A DNA stretch of 55,296 bases from Cyanobium sp. PCC 7001 (GTDB lineage: Bacteria > Cyanobacteriota > Cyanobacteriia > PCC-6307 > Cyanobiaceae): the NCBI RefSeq assembly GCF_000155635.1, contig NZ_DS990556.1:554780-610075 (forward strand). The letters are read 5' to 3'. Below are positions 28,098 to 36,624 of this stretch, piece after piece. The notes beneath the pieces are model-generated. The model saw only the letters and a list, made by a program, of their open reading frames with translations, had not been told where the DNA came from and made no database searches. Positions within the stretch are counted from its first letter, which is position 1. Every line of letters begins with the position of its first letter. The translations under genes and the position numbers were made by a program.

Positions 28098-28811
28098 TCA
28101 GGCGTCGTCGGCCTGGGCCTGGTCACTGCTGCCGTGGCGGCCTTCGTTGATGGCGTCAGCCAGGCGGCCCAGCACCAGCTGCACGGAGCGCACGGCATCG
28201 TCGTTGCAGGGGATCGGCACGTCGCAGAGATCGGGATCGCAGTTCGTGTCCAGCATCGACACGAGCGGGATGTCCAGCTTGCGGGCTTCCAGAACGGCGT
28301 TGGTCTCCCGGCGCTGATCCACCAGCACCACCACATCGGGCAGACGCCGCATGTTCTTCAGGCCACCCAGATACTTCTGAAGCCGGTCCAGCTCGCGCCG
28401 CAGCACGGCCGCTTCCTTCTTCGGCCGCATGGCGATCGCGCCGGACGACTCCATGCGCTCCAGATCCTTCAGCCGCTCGATCCGCGCACGCATGGTGGTC
28501 CAGTTGGTGAGCATGCCACCGAGCCAACGCTGGTTCACGTAGGCGGCGCCGCAGCGGGTCGCCTCCAGGGCGATCACCTCGGAGGCCTGTTTCTTGGTGC
28601 CCACGAACAGAAAACGCTTGCCGCTGCGGGCGGCGCTGCGCACCCACTTGTAGGCGTTGTTCATGCAGACGGCGGTCTGCACGAGATCGATGATGTGAAC
28701 TCCGTTGCGCGCGCAGTAGATGTAGCGCGACATCTTGGGGTTCCAGCGACGGGTCTGGTGCCCGAAGTGGGCACCCGCCTCCATCATTTCGGCGAGAGTG
28801 ACGACAGCCAT
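28098..28811 (-). CDS. rpsB: 30S ribosomal protein S2
   Basis: It is a small-subunit ribosomal protein. The 237 residues begin [20 protein letters not shown] and include [34 protein letters not shown], and the C-terminal VDTNCDPDL-type block ([22 protein letters not shown]). It heads an rpsB-tsf unit. A minus-strand TAAGGT at 29016-29021 suggests transcription begins about 200 bases ahead of the ATG, leaving a long leader that could carry S2 autoregulation. Identity is secure. Confidence 0.98.
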   Translation of the reverse strand: MAVVTLAEMMEAGAHFGHQTRRWNPKMSRYIYCARNGVHIIDLVQTAVCMNNAYKWVRSAARSGKRFLFVGTKKQASEVIALEATRCGAAYVNQRWLGGMLTNWTTMRARIERLKDLERMESSGAIAMRPKKEAAVLRRELDRLQKYLGGLKNMRRLPDVVVLVDQRRETNAVLEARKLDIPLVSMLDTNCDPDLCDVPIPCNDDAVRSVQLVLGRLADAINEGRHGSSDQAQADDA

Positions 28812-29015
28812 GGTGGTTGGGGTTTCGGGTTTGCCTCCACCTGCCTAGGGATCAGGGGGCTCAGGGTTCAGGCCAGCAGGGAAGCGGAGCTCCCAATCGG
28901 TCCTTGCACCACCCGACGCCGACCAGGCAAGGCTGCAGGGCAGCAGGCCGGGGCCAGGGCTGAGTCCTCGATCACCCGAAACACGCAGGTGTGCGGAGTG
29001 AAAGTTGACCCTGGA

Positions 29016-29021
29016 ACCTTA
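29016..29021 (-). promoter_or_regulatory. Putative rpsB -10 box
   Basis: TAAGGT on the minus strand lies within GGTAAGGTTCC. It predicts a leader of roughly 200 bases (28812-29009). That leader holds no ORF that I trust. Confidence 0.35.
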
Positions 29022-29069
29022 CCAAATCGCCCTGCTGGTCTGTTCTCCCGGTTCTTTCGGCGGCAGGGA

Positions 29070-30002
29070 TCAGGCCAGTCCTTCGCGCCGCGCCTGGGCC
29101 CGGAGGGCCCGCACACCGAGGCGGTTGAGCGGCAGCCGCAGCAGCTCCAGCGCCAGGGCCGCCTGTCCCCGGCGGATCAGCCAGCCCAGCACGGGACGCA
29201 GAGTGCGCTCATTGAGCCATCCACCCAGGGTGAGGAGCTCCCAGAGCAGACGGTGGAACCAGGTGAACTGGATGATCATCCGCACCCGTCTGCTGGGATG
29301 CTTGCGGAAGAACACCAGCGCCATCCTGGCCCGCTCCTGCTCCAGCCGGATCAGGGCTGGAATCTGCTCCAGGCTGAAGGCGGGATGCCAGTGGTAGCCC
29401 ACGGCTTCGGGGCAACGGATCAGGAGCACGCCCAACTGGCGCAACCGCTCCCCCAGTTCCAGATCCTCCCAGCCATAGAGCCGGAAGCTGGTGTCGAACA
29501 GCCCGGCCTGCTCCAGCAGATCCCGGGCGATGGCCACATTGCCCGTGGCGAAGTAGGCCCAGGAGTGATCCCGCAGCTTGTGACGTTCGCCGGTGGGATC
29601 CTCGAAATCGGCCGTGTTGATCACGGCGCCATAGGTGAAGCAGCGCCGGTGGCCCAGCCGCTGCCAGGCACCACGCAGACCGGCCGCATGGCTGCGCAGA
29701 AAGCTGGGGGTGACCACCAGATCGCTGTCGATGAACACGATCACATCGCCGCGGGAATGATCCACCCCCCGGTTCCTTCCTTCGGCTGGGCCGCCATGGT
29801 CCTGCAGCACCAGCCGCACGTGGGGCAGCTGGTGCCGGTGGGCCTCCAGCCAGGCCACCGTGTCGTCAGTGGAACCGTCGTCCACCACCACCACCTCGTA
29901 GCCATCGGCCTGGTCCGCGAGCTCCTGCTGCTCGAGGGCCAGCAGACACTGGCGCAGGATCGGCAACCGGTTGTAGGTGGGAATGACGACACTGAGAAAC
30001 AT
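29070..30002 (-). CDS. Family 2 glycosyltransferase
   Basis: It is a cytoplasmic or membrane-peripheral GT-A sugar transferase, probably for cell-surface polysaccharide; donor and acceptor cannot be read from sequence. The 310 residues start SVVIPTYNRLPILRQC after the initiator region, then VVVVDDGSTDDTVAW (nucleotide-binding), the metal motif FIDSDLVV near residue 95, and GWEDLELGERLRQLG, where the ED pair is a likely catalytic base. The basic C-terminal tail has no membrane helix. It lies downstream of the terminator that ends the 51-residue gene and upstream of rpsB; it is probably independently transcribed. Confidence 0.92.
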   Translation of the reverse strand: MFLSVVIPTYNRLPILRQCLLALEQQELADQADGYEVVVVDDGSTDDTVAWLEAHRHQLPHVRLVLQDHGGPAEGRNRGVDHSRGDVIVFIDSDLVVTPSFLRSHAAGLRGAWQRLGHRRCFTYGAVINTADFEDPTGERHKLRDHSWAYFATGNVAIARDLLEQAGLFDTSFRLYGWEDLELGERLRQLGVLLIRCPEAVGYHWHPAFSLEQIPALIRLEQERARMALVFFRKHPSRRVRMIIQFTWFHRLLWELLTLGGWLNERTLRPVLGWLIRRGQAALALELLRLPLNRLGVRALRAQARREGLA

Positions 30003-30038
30003 GGGTCGTCCGGCTGTGATGCGGAAGCGGGCAGGGTC

Positions 30039-30065
30039 AAAAAAAGGGGATCCGCCCGGATCCCC
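30039..30065 (-). terminator. Rho-independent terminator after the small basic protein gene
   Basis: GGGGATCC-loop-GGATCCCC forms an 8-bp stem with a 4-base loop, followed on the minus strand by seven U. It lies 28 bases past the stop of the gene at 30093-30248. This is the most classical terminator in the window. Confidence 0.85.
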
Positions 30066-30092
30066 ACTGCAGGAAAGTGAACGGCAGACGGT

Positions 30093-30248
30093 TCAGTCGG
30101 CGGCGCCGCCGTTGTTGGCCGTGCCGGTCACGCCGTTGCCCACACCTTCACCCCGGCCGTCGTTGCGCAGCTTGCGTTTCTTGAACTTGCGCGCATAGGC
30201 GCGGTTCCGTTCCTGCTTTTCCTTCTTCAGATTTCTGCGCTTGGCCAT
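30093..30248 (-). CDS. 51-residue Lys/Arg-rich small protein
   Basis: The ORF codes for a very basic N-terminal half, MAKRRNLKKEKQERNRAYAR followed by KFKKRKLRN, and a Gly/Asn/Ala-rich tail ending in AAD. It is too short for most gene finders, but the coding case is good: it has an ATG, sits 38 bases after the devA stop on the same strand, and is followed by a classical terminator. The composition suggests RNA or ribosome binding, or a nucleoid role; that is inference. It may be the last gene of the pcyA-devBCA transcript or have its own promoter in the short gap. I recall similar short basic proteins in picocyanobacteria but cannot name a family. Confidence 0.75.
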   Translation of the reverse strand: MAKRRNLKKEKQERNRAYARKFKKRKLRNDGRGEGVGNGVTGTANNGGAAD

Positions 30249-30286
30249 AGGGTCGGTACTTCAGGTCAGAGGAAAACCCACCCTAC

Positions 30287-31072
30287 TCAACCAACCTCCT
30301 GGCCCTGCACCACGGCCGCCACGCTGGCTTCGCTGAGGCGTCCGTCCTCCATCTGCACCAGCCGGTCCGCCACGTCCAGGATGCGGGGGTCGTGGGTCAC
30401 CATCAGCACGCCGCACCCCTGTTCCCGTGCCAGACCCTTGAGCAGATCCACCACCTCGCGGCCGCTGCGGCGATCGAGGGCGGCGGTGGGCTCATCCGCC
30501 AGCAGCAGCCGCGGATGGGCCGCCAGTGCCCTGGCGATCGCCACCCGCTGCTTCTGGCCTCCCGAGAGGTCATGGGGAAGTTTGTGCAGATGGTCCCCCA
30601 GGCCCACGGCGCGGAGCCATTCGCGGGCCTGGTCACGGCGGGCCCGGTAACCCAGACCCCCGATCAGGTCGGAGCCCATCTGCACGTTCTGTTCAGCGCT
30701 GAGGCAGCGCAGCAGGTTGTGGCCCTGGAAGATCATGCCGATGTGCCGCCGCAGCCGCTGGCGCACGCCCCGGCCGGCCCCGTGCAGTTCCTCGCCGAAC
30801 AGCACCACCGAACCCTCCTGCACCTGGCGCAGGGCTCCCACCAGGGTGAGCAGGGTGGTCTTGCCGCAGCCGGATGGACCCGTGAGCAGCACCACCTCCC
30901 CCGGGGCGATCTGGAGGTTGATGCTCTGCAGCACCTGGCGGCGCATGTCGCCGGAGCCGAACCAGTGGCTCAGGCCCTGAATCCTCACCAGGGGGTCACG
31001 GCCGAGGCGGCCGGCGGCCTCGGATGCGGGATCGAGCACCGCCTGGCCAGAGGTGTGGGTGGAGGAGCCCAT
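30287..31072 (-). CDS. devA: DevA-type ABC exporter ATP-binding protein
   Basis: It is the ATPase of a DevBCA/MacB-like exporter. I start it at ATG 31072, which overlaps the devC stop as TGATG; the frame is open upstream but that part lies inside devC. The 261-residue protein has Walker A LLTGPSGCGKTTLLTLVG, Q-loop MIFQGHNLLRCLSA, signature LSGGQKQRVAIARAL, Walker B LLLADEPTAALD and the His switch MVTHDPRI. The wording is characteristic of DevA. In heterocyst formers DevBCA exports glycolipids with a TolC-like protein; here the substrate is unknown. Confidence 0.93.
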   Translation of the reverse strand: MGSSTHTSGQAVLDPASEAAGRLGRDPLVRIQGLSHWFGSGDMRRQVLQSINLQIAPGEVVLLTGPSGCGKTTLLTLVGALRQVQEGSVVLFGEELHGAGRGVRQRLRRHIGMIFQGHNLLRCLSAEQNVQMGSDLIGGLGYRARRDQAREWLRAVGLGDHLHKLPHDLSGGQKQRVAIARALAAHPRLLLADEPTAALDRRSGREVVDLLKGLAREQGCGVLMVTHDPRILDVADRLVQMEDGRLSEASVAAVVQGQEVG

Positions 31073-32244
31073 CAGAAGATCTCCGCCGGATCGGCATCCG
31101 CCAGCCGGCGCATGGCCAGCGCCGCCGATCCCATGCACATCACCAGAATCATGCTGAACACGATCACCGCACGGGGTGTGGACATCTCCACCGGGAGATT
31201 GGTGCCGCTGCGCACCAGGGCGTAGAGGCCCTGGCCTACCCCGTAGGCCGGCACGTAGCCGAGCATCGCCAGGATCAGTCCTTCGCGGGCCACCACGCCA
31301 AGCAGGGACGGCAGGCGGTAGCCCATGGCCATCAACGTGGCGTACTCGGGGAGGTGATCGCTCACGTCGGAGTAGAGGATCTGGTACACGATCACGCAGC
31401 CCACGATGAAGCCCATCGCGGCCCCGAGGGTGAAGATGAAGCCGATCGACGTGCTGGTGCGCCAGTAGGTCTTCTCGAACTCCTCGAAGCCCTCCTTGGT
31501 GAACACGCGCACGTCACTGGGAAGGCTGCGCTCCAGCCGCTCCAGCACCGCCTGGGGGTCGCTGCCGGGCTTGAGCCGGATCAGCCCCAGCTCGATGCTC
31601 CCCGCTGGAGTGCCGGGCACCAGCTGCAGGAAAGTTTCGCGGCTGGTGAGGATGTTGCCGTCGGCGCCGAAGGAGGGGCCCAGGCTGACCAGCCCGGTGA
31701 CCCGCACCCGGGTGCCGGCCACTTCCGTTTCCACGGTGCGGCCCTGCTTGAACCATTCGGCGATGGGGCCGAACTCGGGTCGGGAGGCCTGGTCAAACAG
31801 CACGCGCCCCTTCTGCGTGAGGGTTTTGGCCTTCTCCGCCAGCTCGGGATCGGTGAACAGGGGGTCGTTCGGTTCGAAGCCGAGGGCCAGAATCGAGCGG
31901 TTGCGGCTGGTCTCCGGGTTGCGCCAGAGCAGCAGGTTCCAGTGCACGGGCGTGGTGCCCTGCACGGCCGGATCGGCCATGGCCTGAATCAGCCGGCGGC
32001 GCGGGAAGCCAGCCATGCCGATGGAACTCATCGTGCGGGGGCTGATCAGCACCAGATCGGCGTCGAACAGCCGGTGCACCGTGACACTGGCATCGAACAG
32101 CCCGTCGCGGAAGCCGAGCTGCATGAACATCAGGATGCCGGCGAAGGCGATGCCGGCCAGGGCCACCGCCAGCCGCAGCGGCTGGCGGGACAGCAACAGC
32201 CAGGCCAGAGGGATCCTGCGGGCTTGCCAGAGGCGCTGCAGCAT
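31072..32244 (-). CDS. devC: DevC-type ABC exporter permease
   Basis: It is the inner-membrane permease of the exporter, FtsX/MacB-like. The 390 residues show one N-terminal helix (RLAVALAGIAFAGILMFMQL), a large periplasmic domain (about 45-260), and three C-terminal helices (around 270-300, 315-345 and 355-380). It starts with ATG overlapping the devB stop (TGATG) and ends overlapping devA, so the three are translationally coupled. The N-terminal phrase IPLAWLLLSRQPLRL is typical of DevC. The substrate cannot be inferred from sequence. Confidence 0.94.
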   Translation of the reverse strand: MLQRLWQARRIPLAWLLLSRQPLRLAVALAGIAFAGILMFMQLGFRDGLFDASVTVHRLFDADLVLISPRTMSSIGMAGFPRRRLIQAMADPAVQGTTPVHWNLLLWRNPETSRNRSILALGFEPNDPLFTDPELAEKAKTLTQKGRVLFDQASRPEFGPIAEWFKQGRTVETEVAGTRVRVTGLVSLGPSFGADGNILTSRETFLQLVPGTPAGSIELGLIRLKPGSDPQAVLERLERSLPSDVRVFTKEGFEEFEKTYWRTSTSIGFIFTLGAAMGFIVGCVIVYQILYSDVSDHLPEYATLMAMGYRLPSLLGVVAREGLILAMLGYVPAYGVGQGLYALVRSGTNLPVEMSTPRAVIVFSMILVMCMGSAALAMRRLADADPAEIF

Positions 32245-33170
32245 CAGGGGGTGAAGCGGGCGATCACCTTGAGGCCGGTGCGCTGGCGCACCCGCTGGGC
32301 GTCAGCCGGATCCAGCTCCACCCGCACCTCCACGATCCGGGCATCCACATCACCGGTGGGGTCGGTCTCGAGGACGTCCCGCTGCCGCACCTGGGGGCTG
32401 ATCCGGAGCACCCGGCCGCTGAGCGTACCCTCGAAGCCGCCGTTCTCACTCGTCAAGGTGACCGTCTGACCCACCCGCACCCGGTCGATGTCGCTCTCGT
32501 AGACCTCGATCAGGGCCTCCATGCGATCGCTGGCCCCCAGATCCAGCACGCCGTCGTCCGTGGGACGCTCGCCCACCCGGGCGTGCAGCCGCAGCACGGT
32601 GCCGCCGATCGGAGCTCGCAGCTCGGTGAGCTTGAGGTCCGCATCGATGCGGTCGCGCTCCGCCAGGGCCTCCTGCAGCTGGCCCTTGAGCTCGAGGAGA
32701 TTGGTCTCCCGGGTGTCGAGCTCGCCGCTGGGGATGGCGCCGCTTCGGCTGAGGGAGCGGTAGCGGGCGATGTCCCGTTCCTGAACGCTGACCCGGCTGC
32801 GCAGGTTGGCGATCCTGGCCTCCACCAGGCGACGCTGGGCCTGCAGCGGGTCGGCGGTGTCGAACACGGCCAGCAGCTGGCCTGGGGCCACCCGTTCGCC
32901 TTCCTGCACCAGCAGTCTGGTGATGCGGGGACTGCCGCCGATGCCCGTGATCGGGGCGGCCAGGGACCGGATCTCCCCCCGGGGATCGAGGCGGCCGAGG
33001 GCCGCCACCGCCTCGGGACGAGCCGGTTGGGCCACGCTGCCGGCGGGGGCTGCCGCGGGCTGGCGGCTCATCAGGCGTTGGCCGGCGATCACGGCCAGGG
33101 CCAGCACCACCGAGCCGCTGAGCACCAGCAGAAGCGTGCCGGAGCGGAACTCCCGGCCCAGGATCGTCAC
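32244..33170 (-). CDS. devB: DevB-type periplasmic adaptor (HlyD family)
   Basis: It is the membrane-fusion protein linking the DevCA pump to an outer-membrane TolC-type channel. I start at GTG 33170, which overlaps the pcyA stop as GTGA; the frame reaches 34298 but the upstream part lies inside pcyA and is not protein-like. The 308 residues have an N-terminal membrane anchor ([20 protein letters not shown]), a lipoyl-like half ([13 protein letters not shown]), a coiled-coil hairpin (about 110-200, with [19 protein letters not shown]), and a second lipoyl half ([18 protein letters not shown]) plus beta-barrel. Coupling to pcyA is notable. Confidence 0.92.
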   Translation of the reverse strand: MTILGREFRSGTLLLVLSGSVVLALAVIAGQRLMSRQPAAAPAGSVAQPARPEAVAALGRLDPRGEIRSLAAPITGIGGSPRITRLLVQEGERVAPGQLLAVFDTADPLQAQRRLVEARIANLRSRVSVQERDIARYRSLSRSGAIPSGELDTRETNLLELKGQLQEALAERDRIDADLKLTELRAPIGGTVLRLHARVGERPTDDGVLDLGASDRMEALIEVYESDIDRVRVGQTVTLTSENGGFEGTLSGRVLRISPQVRQRDVLETDPTGDVDARIVEVRVELDPADAQRVRQRTGLKVIARFTP

Positions 33171-33934
33171 GGTGCCGGTGGGTCGTCGAAAAGGAGCTCT
33201 TCGATGTAGCGGTCGGCCCAGGCCGGGTTGAACGCCTTCTCCAGCACCCGACGGGTCTTGTCGTTTTGTTTCTGCTGCTTGCAGTACCGGAGCTGGCCGT
33301 TCCATCGCGCAACAGTAGCCGGAGCGTCGCTGGGCTGCGCTTCGCTGACTCTGATCGCTGCGGCGAGCACGTCGAGCACGTCGGCCACCTCCCCGATGAA
33401 GGCCTGCTCCTCGGCTTCCGACACCGGCCGGATGAACCGCACATGGGGGGAGAAGATCGAGCCCCAGGCGGGCAGCTCCCGCTCCTGCTGGTACACGCGC
33501 TTCTGCCGCCGGGCCAGGGCCTGCTCGATGCCCGCGGGCAGCACGCCCGTCACCGGCGAGAGATCCACGATTGCAGCGGACACGCCGGCCGGTCCGGCCA
33601 CGATGTCGGCCCCGAACACCGGCAGGTCGTAGCGGGGATCCGGGAACAGCACGCAGTGCAGGATCTGCAGGCCGGCGCCGAGGCGGGCCGTTTCCAGGTG
33701 CAGCTTGCGCAGGCCCCGGCACTGCTTCAGCTCGTTGCGGATGAACAGGGCCTCGCCGTCCAGGCTGCCGCAGATGGCCTCCAGTTCGGGATCGATCGCC
33801 AGGGGGGCCAGATCCGGCATCGCCTGCCAGCAGCTGCGGATGCGCTCGGCCAGGGCATCCACCAGCGGATGCACTCCCCCCGCCGCCCTGCTCGCAGCCA
33901 CCCTGGCCCGGTCCTGATCGGAACTGCTCGCCAT
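33167..33934 (-). CDS. pcyA: Phycocyanobilin:ferredoxin oxidoreductase
   Basis: It reduces biliverdin by four electrons from ferredoxin to phycocyanobilin, the phycobilisome and phytochrome chromophore. I start at ATG 33934, which has a good AGGAG seven bases upstream; a start 18 bases earlier is in frame. The 255 residues contain the FDBR signatures [29 protein letters not shown] (with the catalytic-region His) and AAIVDLSPV (catalytic Asp), then [13 protein letters not shown]. This fits PcyA better than PebA/PebB. It is first in the pcyA-devBCA run and divergent from the M16 peptidase pair. Confidence 0.94.
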   Translation of the reverse strand: MASSSDQDRARVAASRAAGGVHPLVDALAERIRSCWQAMPDLAPLAIDPELEAICGSLDGEALFIRNELKQCRGLRKLHLETARLGAGLQILHCVLFPDPRYDLPVFGADIVAGPAGVSAAIVDLSPVTGVLPAGIEQALARRQKRVYQQERELPAWGSIFSPHVRFIRPVSEAEEQAFIGEVADVLDVLAAAIRVSEAQPSDAPATVARWNGQLRYCKQQKQNDKTRRVLEKAFNPAWADRYIEELLFDDPPAP

Positions 33935-34008
33935 GGCTCGGCTCCTCAGCACACGCCTGTCTGCAGGGCCCGGAGGACGCCCCCAGCCAGCAGAATGCTG
34001 ATCCTGCC

Positions 34009-35295
34009 ATGCGTTGTGCCTTGCCCCTGGCTCCCGCTTCCATTCCCCTGCCAGGCCTGGCCGACCCCCAGCTGGACACCCTGCCCAACGGTGCCCGCAT
34101 CGCCCGGATGCCTCTCCCTGAGGCCCCGCTGGTGTGCGTGGATTTCTGGTGCCGGGCAGGCAGTGCCTTCGAGCAGCCCGGTGAGAGCGGTCTGGCCCAC
34201 TTCCTCGAGCACATGGTGTTCAAGGGCAGCGCCCATCTCGAACCGGGTGAGTTCGACTGGCGGATCGAAGCCATGGGCGGCAGCAGCAACGCCGCCACCG
34301 GCTATGACGATGTGCACTACCACGTGCTGATCCCCCCGGCCGCGGCTCCCGAAGCCCTCGACCTGTTGCTGGAGCTGGTGCTCGAACCTCGCCTGGAGCG
34401 CGAAGCCTTCCAGCTGGAGCGGCAGGTGGTGCTCGAGGAGCTGGCCCAGAGTGAGGATCAGCCCGAGGACGTCGCCCTGCAGCGGCTGCTGCGGCTCGGC
34501 TGCGGCGACCATCCCTACGGAGCCGCGATCCTGGGGGAGCGCCAGGCCCTGCTGCACCACACGCCCGCCGCCATGGCGGGGTTCCAGCGCCGGCTGTACG
34601 GCGCCAATGGTTGCGTGCTGGCCCTGGCCGGCGCTCTGGACTCCGTGGCTGCGTCCCTGGACAGCCGCATCCAGAACGGTGCCCTGGCCCGGCTGGCACC
34701 GATCCCGTCGCCACCGCCACCGCCGGCGCTGGCGGTGCAACCGGGTCAGCACCGCATCGCCCTGCCGCGGCTGGAGTCCGCCCGCCTGCTGATGCTCTGG
34801 CAGCTCCCCGCCGCCGAGGATCTGCATGCCGTGATGGGAGCGGATCTGCTCACCACGGTGCTGGCGGAAGGCCGCCGCAGCCGCCTGGTGGCGCTGCTGC
34901 GGGAAGAGCTGCGGTTGGTGGAGAGCATCGACCTCGACCTCCACGTGATGGAGTGCGGCAGCTTCGCCCTGCTGGAGGCCATCTGCGACGCCTCCGATCT
35001 GGAGACGGTGGCGGCCGCGATCGAACAGGCCTGGCACGAGCTCGGCGAACGCCCGCTCGGCGCCCAGGAGTGGGATCGGGCCTGCCATCTGGTGGGCAAT
35101 GGCTACCGCTTCGGCCTCGAGTCGGCCGGTGGCGTGGCGGGCACGGTGGGCAACAACCTGCTCTGGGGCCGCAGCCATCCCCTGGCCCGGCCGCTGGAGG
35201 AGCTGGGCCACTGGTCGCCCGATCGCCTGCAGACCAGCCTGGTGCCGCTGCTGGATCCGGCCCTGGCCTGCCGGCTCGAGGCGGTGCCCGCATGA
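34009..35295 (+). CDS. M16 family zinc peptidase, catalytic member
   Basis: It is an insulinase/processing-peptidase-like metalloprotease. The 428 residues carry the inverted zinc motif HFLEH (in [13 protein letters not shown], about residue 64) and the downstream Glu pair region [15 protein letters not shown]. The second half repeats the M16 fold, with the conserved [21 protein letters not shown] block. No signal peptide is obvious, so a cytoplasmic role is likely. It overlaps the next M16 gene by 4 bases (ATGA), suggesting a 1:1 heterodimer. It is divergent from pcyA, with about 74 bases between the starts. Confidence 0.94.
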   Translation: MRCALPLAPASIPLPGLADPQLDTLPNGARIARMPLPEAPLVCVDFWCRAGSAFEQPGESGLAHFLEHMVFKGSAHLEPGEFDWRIEAMGGSSNAATGYDDVHYHVLIPPAAAPEALDLLLELVLEPRLEREAFQLERQVVLEELAQSEDQPEDVALQRLLRLGCGDHPYGAAILGERQALLHHTPAAMAGFQRRLYGANGCVLALAGALDSVAASLDSRIQNGALARLAPIPSPPPPPALAVQPGQHRIALPRLESARLLMLWQLPAAEDLHAVMGADLLTTVLAEGRRSRLVALLREELRLVESIDLDLHVMECGSFALLEAICDASDLETVAAAIEQAWHELGERPLGAQEWDRACHLVGNGYRFGLESAGGVAGTVGNNLLWGRSHPLARPLEELGHWSPDRLQTSLVPLLDPALACRLEAVPA

Positions 35296-36599
35296 GTCGC
35301 TGGACCTCCAGCCGCCTCGCTGGCGGCCTTCCCCTGGTGAGCCAGCACCGCCCCGGCGTCGGCCTGGTGGCGGCGCGCCTCTGGATCCGTGGCGGCAGCA
35401 GCGTGGAAGGGCCCGGGATGCGAGGGGCCATGCAGCTGCTGGCCGGGGTCATGACCCGTGGCTGCGGCGAGCTTGACGCCGAGCAGCTCGCCGATCTGGT
35501 GGAAGGACGCGGCGCCGCCCTGCGCAGCGAAGCCCATGAGGACGCCCTGGTGATCAGCCTCAAGTGCGCCAGCAGCGATCTGCTCGAGCTGCTGCCCCTG
35601 CTGATCGCCATGGCCCGCGATCCAGCCCTGGAGGACGACCAGGTGACCCTCGAGCGCGACCTGAACCTCCAGAACCTGCAGCGGCAGCAGGAGGATCCCT
35701 TTCAGCTCGCCCATGACCACCTGCGTCGCTTGCTCTACGACGACGGCCCCTACGGCCACGATCCTCTGGGGGTTCCCGATGAGCTCTCCCGGCTGGGCCC
35801 CGGCGAGATCCGCCCCCAGCTTGCGGACCTCGGGCGCCATGGCGCCGTGCTGGTGCTCTGCGGTGACCTGCCGGATCCCGATGCCGTGCGGCAGTGCCTC
35901 AATGCCCAGCTGGCCCTGACGCCCTGGCCGACGGCTGCCCCCCAGCCGGCACCCCAGCCGGCGCCCCTACGTCCCGGCTCCGCCGGCGCGGACCTGGCGC
36001 TGGTGCCCCAGGACACCGAACAACTGGTGCTGATGCTGGGGTCGGCCACGGTGCCCCTGGGCAACCCCGATGCCCTCTGCCTGCGGTTGCTGCAGGCCCA
36101 TGCCGGCGTAGGGATGTCCAGCCGGTTGTTCGTGGTGATGCGGGAGGAGCGGGGACTGGCCTACGACGTGGGGGTGCACATGCCGGGACGCTGCGGCCCC
36201 AGCCCCTTCGTGTGGCACATGTCCACCTCCGCCGATCGGGCCGCCGAGGCCCTGGACTGCCTGCTGGACGAGTGGATGGAGCTGGGCCGCTCGCCCCTCA
36301 ACGAAGACGAGCTCGTCCTGGCCAAGGCCAAATTCCGCGGCCAGGAAGCGATGGGCCGTCAGACCTGCGGCCAGGTGGCCGACCGCCAGGCCCTCGTGCT
36401 CGGCCACGGCCTTCCCGCCACCTATGTGCACGATGCCCTCGCCGAGGCGGAAGGGCTCGCGGCCATCAGCCTGCAGGCCGCAGCGCAACGCCAGCTGGAG
36501 CAGCCCAGGCTCAGCCTCTGCGGACCGGGCCCCGCCCTGGAGGCTGCGGCCGAGGTGTGGCGACGGCGCCAGCCCCATGGGCCGCCGGACACTCGTTAA
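35292..36599 (+). CDS. M16 family peptidase homologue, non-catalytic partner
   Basis: It is the second member of an M16 pair. I start at ATG 35292, overlapping the previous stop; the frame extends upstream but inside the first M16 gene. The 435 residues have the M16 fold (LWIRGGSSVEGPGMRGAMQL at the N-terminus; SSRLFVVMREERGLAYDVGV in the second half). At the zinc-site position HxxEH is replaced by AMQLLAGVM, so it should not bind zinc. In bacterial M16B pairs such a subunit supplies the conserved Arg-Tyr substrate contacts to its catalytic partner. The ferritin-like gene follows after 25 bases. Confidence 0.92.
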   Translation: MSRWTSSRLAGGLPLVSQHRPGVGLVAARLWIRGGSSVEGPGMRGAMQLLAGVMTRGCGELDAEQLADLVEGRGAALRSEAHEDALVISLKCASSDLLELLPLLIAMARDPALEDDQVTLERDLNLQNLQRQQEDPFQLAHDHLRRLLYDDGPYGHDPLGVPDELSRLGPGEIRPQLADLGRHGAVLVLCGDLPDPDAVRQCLNAQLALTPWPTAAPQPAPQPAPLRPGSAGADLALVPQDTEQLVLMLGSATVPLGNPDALCLRLLQAHAGVGMSSRLFVVMREERGLAYDVGVHMPGRCGPSPFVWHMSTSADRAAEALDCLLDEWMELGRSPLNEDELVLAKAKFRGQEAMGRQTCGQVADRQALVLGHGLPATYVHDALAEAEGLAAISLQAAAQRQLEQPRLSLCGPGPALEAAAEVWRRRQPHGPPDTR

Positions 36600-36624
36600 C
36601 GTCGAAGCACGATCCTGGCGTTCC

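Noticed and set aside
30287-33170. DevBCA as evidence for heterocysts
   Set aside because: DevBCA-like exporters are widespread in non-heterocystous cyanobacteria and MacB-like pumps are general; nothing else here points to cell differentiation.
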